Positions 44,279-52,349 of a DNA stretch of 59,620 nucleotides are shown here, piece after piece. The stretch is taken from assembly GCA_022601195.1 (NCBI GenBank), contig JAHZIX010000016.1, forward strand, positions 1 through 59,620, given 5' to 3'. How positions within the stretch are numbered: the first letter of the stretch is position 1; each line of letters begins with the position of its first letter. The notes under the pieces are model-generated. The model ran no database searches, had not been told where the DNA came from, and saw only the letters and a list, made by a program, of their open reading frames with translations. A program made the translations under genes and the position numbers. The DNA comes from Deltaproteobacteria bacterium. Lineage in GTDB: Bacteria; Acidobacteriota; Thermoanaerobaculia; Multivoradales; JAHZIX01.

Positions 44279-44845
44279 TCACACCACCACGCCGTCGCTG
44301 CGGGCGGTCCATTGGGTAGGGTGGAAGGGAGGGATCGCCAAGGGTTCCATGGTGGGAGTACCGTGGGTCCAAAATCCTCGAAAGGGGAGCTTCTCACCGG
44401 TGGCATAGAAGTGCCGAAGGTAGGCGAAATCACACCGGGAGAAGTCTGCCAGCCAGCCGTCGAAGTCATGAACCCCAACGTCGTGGAGGAGGGCCAAGCT
44501 GTAGCGGCAAGCCTGTTCCTCGTACTGTTGCAGCGCTTCCAATCGCTCCTCCGAGGGATCTTCCTCTACCTGTTTGTCGATCTCTCGAGCCGCCGGATCG
44601 GTGTTCCACTGCACGGTGTGACCGAAGAGGTGAACGAGAATGAAGAGAGCGTCTTCCACGCCGTTTTCGAAATCGATGGCGATCTCGGCACCATCCAAAT
44701 CTCCCGTGAAAGGGTGCGGTACGTCACTGAGAATCACCGGGATTCCCCAGCGATCTTCGATCCGCCGTTCTAGGAGGTTGAAGACTTCGAGCATGCGCGG
44801 CTCACCGGGGTAGAGATCTGAATTGTCCATGAGGACGCTGATCAT
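44279..44845 (-). CDS. ImmA/IrrE-like domain protein lacking the catalytic Glu
   Basis: 188 residues, no signal peptide. The region ILVHLFGHTVQW resembles the zinc-binding helix HExxH, but the second residue is Leu, so the general base is missing. Downstream EEQACRYSLALLHDVG resembles the second conserved block, with a Glu ligand, of ImmA/IrrE peptidases. If the fold is right it could still bind metal but not hydrolyse peptides. It stands alone between a convergent kinase gene and a broken exported protein gene. Family assignment is tentative. Confidence 0.5.
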   Translation of the reverse strand: MISVLMDNSDLYPGEPRMLEVFNLLERRIEDRWGIPVILSDVPHPFTGDLDGAEIAIDFENGVEDALFILVHLFGHTVQWNTDPAAREIDKQVEEDPSEERLEALQQYEEQACRYSLALLHDVGVHDFDGWLADFSRCDFAYLRHFYATGEKLPFRGFWTHGTPTMEPLAIPPFHPTQWTARSDGVVV

Positions 44846-44896
44846 ACCAAGAGGGAGCGGCGGGCTGTAGCCGGAGGAGCACCTCCGGCGAATTTC

Positions 44897-46249
44897 TTAG
44901 GGAAACGTCAGAGGCCAAGCGGAGGTGTCGCCGGACTCAAACCCATCCCACAGCAAGGGCAGATCGAAGAGGCGACCGAAGAGACCTGGACTGTCCCCCT
45001 CTGGAGTATCGCCGGAGATCCACACGGCGAGTCCCGAGGCCGTCGTGCCGATGGCAAGGTGAGCCAGGATCTGATCCCCAGCGGTCACCGTGTTGATCAA
45101 CTGAGCCTCGCCCCGCGGTACACCCAGCTGGTCGAAGTGCCGTGCCAGGACCGCGCTATCACTATCGTCCTGGCCCAAGCTGTCCCAAACGACCACCGCG
45201 CCGCCGCTCGGGCCAAAGGCGGCGCGAGGTGCGAAATCTCCTCCTACACCGGCGTCGATGTGGAATTCTCCGGTGACCGGTGTTCCTTCAGGGTCGAAAA
45301 ATCTGCCATAACAAGCCGGCACTTCGGCGTTCTGAAAGTCATCCTCCCAGACCAGCAGAAAACTACCGTCCGGTCGAACCGCCAGGTCGAGGTCTTCCTG
45401 ATTTCCCATGGTCGAGGTGTTGACGGAGATCTCGCCGCCGAGGGGCTGGCCGACGTTATCGAAGAGGCGAGCCACGATCCCTTCGCCGCTGCCGTCCTGG
45501 GAATCGCTCTCCCAGGCGACGACGAAGTTGCCGGAGGAATCCGCAGCGATGTCGATGTCTTCTTGGTCCCCGGCGGTGGTGGTGTTGACAGCGATCTCGC
45601 CGGTCATCGGCTGGGCAGCCGCATCGAAGAGGCGAAGTACGATGTCTTCGAATTGGCTGGCTGTGGGATGTGTTTCCCAGGCGACGACAAACCCGCCGGC
45701 CGCTGCTGCTGCCACAACGGCGTCGTTCTGGTCGCCATCGGTGGTGAGGTTGACGATGAACTCATCGCCGTTGGGCGCTCCAGCGGCGTCGAAGAGTTGA
45801 CCATAAATGCCCCTCTGGCTGCCGTCCTGGAGGTCGCTGTCCCACACCACTACGAAGCCTCCGCTCGCCAGCATGGCAATATCCGCGTCCCTCTGATCCT
45901 CCAGGGTCTCCGTGTTGACTCGTTGCTCGTCTCCCAAAGGAGCTCCGTTGGCTGCGAAGCGGCGCAGGAAGACCCCATCCAGTGACCCGTCCTGGCCGCC
46001 GCTCTCCCAGACCACCGCGTAGCTGCCGTCCGCCGCCGCAGCCGCGGTAGCGATCACTTGGGGTCCCGAGGTCTCCTGGTTGATGGCAATTTCGCTGCCT
46101 TAGGGAGAGACCTGCGCCCCCAGACACAGGGGCAAAAGCATGAAGACGGCGAAGACGAACACGAGGGTCGACAGGGGCGGCCTTCGGGAGGCGTCGGGAC
46201 GAAGAGTGGGGCGAAGCGTTCTCGGGGCTCGAAGGGTCGACGGATTCAA
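44897..46249 (-). pseudogene. Exported beta-propeller-like repeat protein with in-frame TAA after signal peptide; GFESGDTSAW tail
   Basis: A TTG at 46249 preceded by GGAG starts a frame with basic residues then LSTLVFVFAVFMLLPLCLGAQVSP, a signal peptide. A TAA (46102-46100) follows at once, and the same frame continues GSEIAINQETSGPQVIA and on to the end. Downstream, a GTG at 46057 could only start a leaderless protein. About seven repeats of ~50 residues of the form GGFVVVWDSDLQDGSQRGIYGQLFD..G.P.GDEF.VNT resemble blades of a surface propeller. The end, LLWDGFESGDTSAWPLTFP, is the tail shared with three other exported proteins here. Either one recent nonsense mutation or a base error. Confidence 0.75.
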
Positions 46250-46558
46250 GATGGTGCTCCTTGATTCATAGATGCGCTCACGGGAAAAAGCTCTGCCACG
46301 GTGCAGCGCTTCGAAGACTCAGGCGTCGGTAGCGACGAAAAAGTTTCATGGCTCTTCCAGAAAGGAGAGGTCTGGACTAGAAACGCGCTGGCTGGCTGGC
46401 TGGCTGGCTGGCTGGGCTGGGCTGGGCTGGGGATACTGGGTGGAGCTAGGAGAAGTGAGGTAGGCTCTGACTAGATCTATTTATCCATTTCGATAAGCAC
46501 CAAGTATTCGTAGGAACGAGTTTCCTGCCCACGGATCGAGTGCTAGGAGGTACCCACG
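46250..46558. other. Intergenic region with simple tandem repeat
   Basis: About 310 bases between the broken propeller gene and doxX, which diverge. At 46386-46432 (GCTG)n runs into (GGGCT)n. The right end carries GGAGGTACCC, the ribosome-binding site of the DoxX gene. Confidence 0.5.
46386..46432. repeat. (GCTG)n / (GGGCT)n microsatellite
   Basis: About seven GCTG units followed by three GGGCT units in a gene-free stretch. Slippage-prone; may vary between isolates. Confidence 0.9.
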
Positions 46559-46939
46559 ATGAAGAATGTCCTAGGGAATTGGCAGTCTCAAACCTACGCC
46601 TTGCTGCGCATGGTCGCGGGGTTCATGTTCATGTGCCATGGGCTCCAGAAGGTCTTTGGGATCCTCGGCGGGACGAGAGCGGATTTCACCAGTCTGGGGG
46701 GCGCTGCAGGGATCATCGAGTTGGTGGCTGGCGCCTTGATCCTGGTGGGGTTTCAGACCAGCTTGGCTGCATTTCTGTCCAGTGGCACTATGGCCGTCGC
46801 CTATTTCATCGCTCATCAGGGGCAAGGTGCCCTACCGATCCAGAATGGGGGAGAGCTGGCTGTCCTCTACTGCTTCGTATTCCTTTTTCTGGCGGCTCGT
46901 GGGGACGGGATCTGGAGCCTAGGCGGGGGAAAAGAATAG
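46559..46939 (+). CDS. DoxX family membrane protein
   Basis: 126 residues, four predicted helices: ALLRMVAGFMFMCHGLQKVFG, GAAGIIELVAGALILVGF, LAAFLSSGTMAVAYFI and AVLYCFVFLFLAARG. The HGLQKVFG block after helix 1 and the GIIELVAGALIL helix are the DoxX signature. Family members sit in the inner membrane and are linked to redox stress or thiosulfate:quinone chemistry in some species; here no partner gene is adjacent. GGAGG lies eight to nine bases before the ATG. Confidence 0.9.
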   Translation: MKNVLGNWQSQTYALLRMVAGFMFMCHGLQKVFGILGGTRADFTSLGGAAGIIELVAGALILVGFQTSLAAFLSSGTMAVAYFIAHQGQGALPIQNGGELAVLYCFVFLFLAARGDGIWSLGGGKE

Positions 46940-47513
46940 ACCTCGATCGGTTCTTGGCCAAGAGTGAGCTAGGACAAGGGAGGGGAGCTGCACGAAATTC
47001 AGTTGAGAATTTAGAGTGTGATCCACTTTTCGAAGTTTTTGCGCCACCGTGATCAGACGGCTTTTCGTTTTGACTCACGTGAGGTTTCTAATCCTGTCCG
47101 ATCGGATACCCAGTCTCAACCTGGCCTCAAGGGAGCATGGGGCTCCGGCGCTCCTTTCTGTTCGCTCCGCGTTCCAGGTTCTCCTGGTCACCGGTGGCAC
47201 AGGCTAGGATCCCGTCTTGAACGGGGATAGGTTGGAATCTGAACATGCCTTTGCTCGAGGCAATGTTTCATGTTTCATGAACTCTTTGAGAGCCGTCGTT
47301 AAGTCAGAGTCCACCGGTTCTGGAGCCCTTGTAACCAGTCCACGGGGTTTCTATCGAACCATTGGATTCCGAGTAGGCTTCGATGTTGCTAGCCGGCATT
47401 CCGTCTGAGCGTTCCGCGTGTTTTCGGAAGTTTGCCGTTTTTTTTTGTGATTTTTTGTTTTGTTCTTCTTCGCTACCAGTCCGACGATTTACTTGTTCTG
47501 GAGAAGAAACGCG
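46940..47513. other. Non-coding stretch of about 570 bases
   Basis: No gene seen. It contains a weak inverted repeat around 47210-47230 (ATCCCGT and ACGGGGAT) and a T-rich block at 47435-47470 ahead of the next gene, which may be part of a promoter. It could harbour a small RNA, but there is no direct sign of one. Confidence 0.4.
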
Positions 47514-48230
47514 ATGCTCAAAAAGACAAAGTGTCTCCTCGTCGTTGCTGCCTACCTATTCACCCAACCTCTCTTGGCCCAAGACAAAGTGTCCCCGGTG
47601 GATAAACCGCCGGTGGACAGCGAGATCCTGGGGCCGACTTTGAATACCCTGAATCAGCCCCCAAACCAGGTCAATGGTTTCTTTTCCGACTCGGATTGCC
47701 AATCCTGTGGAACGGGAGCCCAAACGGTCGCGGACAACTTCGAGATCGACGCTCCAGGTCCGGGCTTCCGGTTCAGGATCGATCAGGTGGTCATTTGGGG
47801 AGGCTACCTACCAGGGAACACCCCCAGCGGAACGGACGATTTCACGATCCAACTCCGGTCCGATTCGGCCGGTGCTCCTGGCAATGCGCCCCTATATTCC
47901 GCCGTCGGCCTCCAGCCGGACTCTCGGGTCGATGCCGGCTTCGATGTCATGGGGGCCGATGTCTATGAGTTCACTTTCAACTTGGCGACGCCAGCCAATT
48001 GGGGCAACGGAACCTGGTGGATCGAAATTCACAACAACACCGCGGCCACCGCGGGGGTCGATTTCTTTTGGGTTACGGGAACTGTGGACGATACCCACGG
48101 CATTCCCAATTGTCTGGTCTCCACGGAAGTCCCTGCCGACAATAGTTTTGGCATCACGACGGGTGATCTCGCGATTCAGCTCAACGGCGTCAATGTTCCC
48201 GTGGAGCTAATGAGCTTTTCCATCGACTAG
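47514..48230 (+). CDS. Exported protein with C-terminal VPVELMSFSID
   Basis: 238 residues from the ATG at 47514 (the frame is open to 47460, but the signal peptide CLLVVAAYLFTQPLLAQ fits the later start). The mature part is beta-rich with Gly, Asn and Trp (NFEIDAPGPGFRFRIDQVVIWGGYLP, WGNGTWWIEIHNNT), resembling an extracellular jelly-roll domain. It does not have the GFESGDTSAW tail; instead it ends VPVELMSFSID, similar to the linker that precedes C-terminal sorting domains in other bacteria. Function unknown. Confidence 0.7.
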   Translation: MLKKTKCLLVVAAYLFTQPLLAQDKVSPVDKPPVDSEILGPTLNTLNQPPNQVNGFFSDSDCQSCGTGAQTVADNFEIDAPGPGFRFRIDQVVIWGGYLPGNTPSGTDDFTIQLRSDSAGAPGNAPLYSAVGLQPDSRVDAGFDVMGADVYEFTFNLATPANWGNGTWWIEIHNNTAATAGVDFFWVTGTVDDTHGIPNCLVSTEVPADNSFGITTGDLAIQLNGVNVPVELMSFSID

Positions 48231-48293
48231 CCCTGGCGGCGCGGTATCCTTTGGGGAGACTTCCAAATTGGATCTCCAGCAAAGGAGCTGCTG

Positions 48294-48617
48294 ATGACTT
48301 CCGGCCGTGGGAATTCAGGGAATGATCGCGCGCGGCGCTACTGGCGTCACAACCTTGGTTACCTGGCGGTGCTGCTGACCGTCTGGTTTGCCGTCTCCTT
48401 TGGCGCCGGGATCCTCTTCGTGGACCAGCTGGACCGGTTGCGGGTCTTCGGCTTCCGCCTGGGGTTCTGGTTCGCTCAACAGGGCTCTATTTACGTTTTC
48501 GTCGTTTTGATTTTCGTCTACGTCTGGCTGATGAATCGGCTGGACAAGCGCTTCGGATTCGACGAGGACGATGGCCCCACGGATAGTGGGCCTACCGATT
48601 CCGGGAGCGCTCCATGA
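48294..48617 (+). CDS. DUF4212 small subunit of a sodium:solute symporter
   Basis: 107 residues; AAAGGAG precedes the ATG. Two membrane helices, LGYLAVLLTVWFAVSFGAGIL and QGSIYVFVVLIFVYVWLMN, with the RRYWRHNL start and MNRLDKRFG end typical of DUF4212. It always pairs with a large SSS-family subunit, which starts here four bases before its stop (ATGA overlap). Confidence 0.93.
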   Translation: MTSGRGNSGNDRARRYWRHNLGYLAVLLTVWFAVSFGAGILFVDQLDRLRVFGFRLGFWFAQQGSIYVFVVLIFVYVWLMNRLDKRFGFDEDDGPTDSGPTDSGSAP

Positions 48618-50320
48618 ACGTCGAAGCCTGGACCTTCGTCATGGTGGGGCTGTCTTTCGCCCTCTACATCGGCGTTGCCATCTGGTCTCGAGCCGGTTCC
48701 ACGAAGGATTTCTATGTCGCCGGGGGCCAAGTGCCGCCGCTCATCAACGGCATGGCGACGGCGGCGGATTGGATGTCCGCGGCGTCTTTCATCTCCATGG
48801 CCGGGCTGATCTCCTTCATGGGGCGGGATGGCTCGGTGTATCTCATGGGTTGGACTGGTGGCTATGTGCTCCTGGCGCTGTTGCTGGCTCCCTACCTGCG
48901 CAAGTTTGGCAAATACACCGTTCCGGACTTTGTCGGCGACCGCTACTACTCCCAGACGGCTCGCTTCGTGGCAGTGGTGTGCGCGATCTTCGTTTCCTTC
49001 ACCTATGTAGCCGGGCAGATGCGCGGCGTCGGCATCGTCTTTTCGCGATTTCTCGGGGTAGGCATCAATGCTGGGGTGCTCATCGGCATGGGCATCGTGT
49101 TCTTTTATGCGGTCCTCGGCGGCATGAAGGGTATTACCTACACTCAGGTGGCGCAGTATTGCGTGTTGATTTTCGCCTATCTAGTCCCGGCCATCTTCAT
49201 CTCTCTGCTGATGACCGGTCATGTCATCCCGCAGTTTGGATTCGGTAGCACGGTGGCGGACGGTTCCGGGGTGTTTCTCCTCGACAAGCTCGATGGCCTG
49301 AGCCGAGAGTTGGGGTTCCACACTTACACCTCGGGAACCAAGTCGACCTTGGACGTCTTCTTCATTACCGCGGCCTTGATGGTCGGTACGGCGGGCCTAC
49401 CTCACGTCATCGTGCGGTTCTACACCGTGCCGAAAGTGGCGGCTGCTCGCATCTCGGCCGGTTGGGCTCTGCTGTTTATCGCCTTGCTCTACACCTCCGC
49501 ACCAGCCGTCGCCGCTTTCGCCCGCACCAATCTGCTCACCAACATCTCCGAGCGGCCCTACAGCGAGGCTCCGGATTGGTTTCGAGGCTGGGAGGAGACG
49601 GGGCTGATCCGCTTCGAAGACAAGAACGGCGACGGCCTGATTCAATACCGTGGCCCTGCCTCAGCGGTGGAGAACGAGCTCACTATCGATCGCGACATCA
49701 TGGTCCTGGCCAACCCGGAGATCGCCAACCTTCCCGCTTGGGTCGTTGGGTTGGTGGCGGCGGGAGGATTGGCAGCGGCCCTGTCGACGGCGGCTGGGCT
49801 GTTGCTGGTGATCTCCACCTCGGTGGCTCACGACCTTCTGAAAAAAGGCCTGTTGCCTTCCATTAGCGAGAAGGGGGAGCTCCTCGCCGCCCGCATAGCG
49901 GCGGGTTGTGCGGTGCTGGTGGCCGGATACTTTGGCATTCATCCACCGGGTTTCGTGGCCCAAGTGGTGGCTTTCGCCTTTGGCTTGGCAGCTTCCTCTT
50001 TCTTTCCCGCCATCGTCCTCGGGATCTTTTCGAAGCGCATGAATCGCCAAGGGGCCATCGCCGGCATGGTGATAGGAATCCTCTTTACCGCCTCCTACAT
50101 CACCTATTTCAAGTTGATTCACCCGGAGCTCAACACCCCGGATCATTGGTGGTGGGGAATTTCCCCGGAGGGCATCGGCACTCTGGGGATGTTGCTGAAC
50201 TTCGCCGTCGCCTTAGTGGTGCAGCGCTTCACTCCACCGCCACCCGAGGAGATTCAGAGCTTGGTGGAGACGATTCGGGTGCCTTCCGGAGCCGGAGAGG
50301 CTCACGAGATCGCCGCCTAG
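48614..50320 (+). CDS. Sodium:solute symporter, large subunit (SSS family, VC_2705-like)
   Basis: 568 residues. About 13 hydrophobic helices. SSS signatures include FYVAGGQVPPLINGMATAADWMSAASFISMAGL near the start, GMKGITYTQVAQYCVLIFAYLVPAIF, and GLPHVIVRFYTVPKVAAAR. It resembles ActP-type carriers, which take up acetate or other small carboxylates with Na+. The substrate is not evident. It overlaps the DUF4212 gene. Its last ~110 bases recur, decayed, at 51995-52107. Confidence 0.93.
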   Translation: MNVEAWTFVMVGLSFALYIGVAIWSRAGSTKDFYVAGGQVPPLINGMATAADWMSAASFISMAGLISFMGRDGSVYLMGWTGGYVLLALLLAPYLRKFGKYTVPDFVGDRYYSQTARFVAVVCAIFVSFTYVAGQMRGVGIVFSRFLGVGINAGVLIGMGIVFFYAVLGGMKGITYTQVAQYCVLIFAYLVPAIFISLLMTGHVIPQFGFGSTVADGSGVFLLDKLDGLSRELGFHTYTSGTKSTLDVFFITAALMVGTAGLPHVIVRFYTVPKVAAARISAGWALLFIALLYTSAPAVAAFARTNLLTNISERPYSEAPDWFRGWEETGLIRFEDKNGDGLIQYRGPASAVENELTIDRDIMVLANPEIANLPAWVVGLVAAGGLAAALSTAAGLLLVISTSVAHDLLKKGLLPSISEKGELLAARIAAGCAVLVAGYFGIHPPGFVAQVVAFAFGLAASSFFPAIVLGIFSKRMNRQGAIAGMVIGILFTASYITYFKLIHPELNTPDHWWWGISPEGIGTLGMLLNFAVALVVQRFTPPPPEEIQSLVETIRVPSGAGEAHEIAA

Positions 50321-50336
50321 GCTCCTGCGACGAGGG

Positions 50337-51794
50337 TCAGGGAGTGACGCCTGTCCAGCGTGACGTGTCGCCGGACTCAAACCCATTGCGGAAGATCACC
50401 GAGGGGTCTCCATCGGTCAGAAGCTCCTGAATTTCATCACTGTCGATAGCTCGGTTATAGATATAGATATCGTCTAGCTTGCCATCGAAAAATCCGGTAT
50501 TGACATCCGTGTAGGGAGCGATGCCCGATGAGCTGGGAATCACTCCCAGGGAGAGATCTCGTCCACTGACATTGGTGTTGGAGACGAAGATATCGTTACT
50601 CCCATGGAGGATTCCGTCTACATAGATGCGAGTCCCGGACGGGTCGGTTTGGATGACCCAATGGTGCCAGGTCAGGACAGGCTCGGGCGCGTAGCCGGCC
50701 CGGGTCAGGTTAGCGAGGCAATGCCCCTGCATCTGGAACTGGTTGTTAGAGCCTCCGTTATTGATGCCCATGAGCCAGGAGGTACCACAACCTCCCCCTC
50801 CATACCCCAGGAGCACGGGCCGATTGGTTAGCTGCGTTGCCTGGAACCACAGGGAAATGGTTCTTTCCCCGGTAGGCAGACTGTCTCCGCTGGCGCGAAT
50901 ATAGTCATCCATTCCATCGAAGGCATAGGCTTGTTGGGGATTCCCAAACCGATCATCGGTCAGGCTAGCTCCCACAACGAATCCATCGTTTGCATTTCCA
51001 CTTTGGTCAGCAGCGCTGCCGTCGAAGGGGTAGAACAGAACATAGTCGAGAGGGAGGTTACCAGCGAGGACCTCTTGAATCTCGGAGCTTTCGAGAGACC
51101 GATCATAAATGGCCACGTCGTCCAGTCGACCTTCGAAATAACCGGTATTGACGTCTGTGAAAGGAGCTACACCTGCCGGGCTGACAGCGACTCCAAGGGC
51201 GAGATCTGTTCCTGTGACGTTGGTATTGGTAACGAAGTTGTTGGTGTGGACGTATTCGACCCCGTCGATGAGCATTCGAGTGCCCGTGGCGTCGGTGGTC
51301 ATCAGCCAGTGATGCCATTGCTCCACAGGCTCCGGCCCATATCCCGCCCGGATGCGATTGGCCAGGCAGTGGCCTTGCATCTGGTATTGCCGGTCCGCCG
51401 AGCCGTTGTTGATCCCCATCACCCAGGAGGTCCCACAGGTGCCACCGCCGTAGCCAATCAAGCCCGGGCGGTTGTTCAGACGGTCGGACCGAAACCACAG
51501 AGAGAGGGTTCGTTCTCCGGTTGGGAGATTGTCGGCGTTGGCCAGAATGTAGTCGTCGAAGCCGTCGAATCGATAGGCCTTGTCAACCTCCCCAAAGCGG
51601 TCCGTAGTGAGGCTTGGCCCGAGCACCATCCCATGATTGCCGTTACCGCTCTCGTCATCAGCATTGCCGTTGAAGGGAAAGCTGGCGATGAGGCCATCGG
51701 TAGGTATGTCAGCTCGGAGAGGCGAGCTCGGGAAGCAAATGAGCATTGCGAGATAGATCAGAAAGGGCGTCTTCGAGGGAGATGGAATGGCCAT
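50337..51794 (-). CDS. Exported protein with two LamG domains and GFESGDTS.W tail
   Basis: 485 residues; GGAG lies just before the ATG. Signal peptide FLIYLAMLICFPSSPLRA. Two concanavalin-like LamG domains of ~205 residues each, 55-60% alike to the eye: IASFPFNGNADDESGNGNHG, YRFDGFDDYILANADNLPTGERTLSLWFRS, and VDDVAIYDRSLESSEIQEVL-type ends. These bind glycans or proteins outside the cell. The C-terminus reads IFRNGFESGDTSRWTGVTP, the shared tail. The gene lies, inverted, between the symporter 3' end and a decayed duplicate of that end. Confidence 0.85.
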   Translation of the reverse strand: MAIPSPSKTPFLIYLAMLICFPSSPLRADIPTDGLIASFPFNGNADDESGNGNHGMVLGPSLTTDRFGEVDKAYRFDGFDDYILANADNLPTGERTLSLWFRSDRLNNRPGLIGYGGGTCGTSWVMGINNGSADRQYQMQGHCLANRIRAGYGPEPVEQWHHWLMTTDATGTRMLIDGVEYVHTNNFVTNTNVTGTDLALGVAVSPAGVAPFTDVNTGYFEGRLDDVAIYDRSLESSEIQEVLAGNLPLDYVLFYPFDGSAADQSGNANDGFVVGASLTDDRFGNPQQAYAFDGMDDYIRASGDSLPTGERTISLWFQATQLTNRPVLLGYGGGGCGTSWLMGINNGGSNNQFQMQGHCLANLTRAGYAPEPVLTWHHWVIQTDPSGTRIYVDGILHGSNDIFVSNTNVSGRDLSLGVIPSSSGIAPYTDVNTGFFDGKLDDIYIYNRAIDSDEIQELLTDGDPSVIFRNGFESGDTSRWTGVTP

Positions 51795-52349
51795 AGTGCT
51801 CCAGATCTTTCGGAAGTGGATCGGTTCACAGCGTGGGAGCGCTGCGGGAAATCAAATTGCTTACTTTCTTAGAGAGCGTAGAAGGAGGGTGAAGGGGCTC
51901 ACCAGGGGTGGTTTTCGCCTGACCTGGTACCGAGACCGGAGGTTGTGAGGGCCAGAAATGAGAAGAGGTAGAGCCGTTGGCAGAGCCCCGCGGGGCCTTG
52001 GTGGTGCAGCGGTTCACTCCACCACCACCCGAGGAGGTCCAGAGCTTGGTGGAGATGATCCGGGTGCCTTGCGGAACCGGAGCGGCAATCACGAGATCGC
52101 CGCCTGAGCTGTTGTTGGCAAAGCTCTCTCCGGATAGGGAGAGCTCTGCGGTGGCTACTTCTCTTTGAAACAACGAGTGCAAGCAGCCGCGTAGTGGTCC
52201 CTGCGGGAAGTTTGGATCACCGAGAGCCTCTACTCCCTTCGATCCGGCAGGGCGTGGCGACGAAGGTTTGGCCCTGGCCTCTCAATGATTCATTCGCCGG
52301 CCTGTTTTCGCTACTCTAAGAGAATCCGAATTTTTTCAAAACGGAGGGG
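51795..52349. other. Intergenic region with symporter remnant
   Basis: About 555 bases. It holds the decayed symporter 3' end (51995-52107) followed by a small hairpin (52122-52145, AGCTCTC and GAGAGCT). The rest shows nothing clear; the end carries GGAGGGG before the beta-helix gene. Confidence 0.5.
51995..52107 (+). pseudogene. Decayed duplicate of the sodium symporter 3' end
   Basis: Aligns over ~110 bases with 50210-50320, about 89% identical by eye. The encoded ALVVQRFTPPPPEE and SLVEMIRVP match the symporter C-terminus (ALVVQRFTPPPPEE, SLVETIRVP). One extra base near the end shifts the frame, so the final HEIAA is lost in frame although its DNA remains up to CGCCTGA. No upstream part of the symporter is seen. 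It is a footprint of duplication or of insertion/rearrangement around the LamG gene. Confidence 0.85.

Noticed and set aside
45059..45985. 308-codon plus-strand frame opposite the propeller-like gene
   Set aside because: Antisense of the repeat protein; similarity between its repeats comes only from the sense-strand repeats.
8632..46102. Reassignment of TAA as a sense codon, suggested by two in-frame TAA stops
   Set aside because: TAA is the normal stop of several intact genes here (e.g. ending at 19314, 15638, 734, 44897), so two point events or base errors are simpler.
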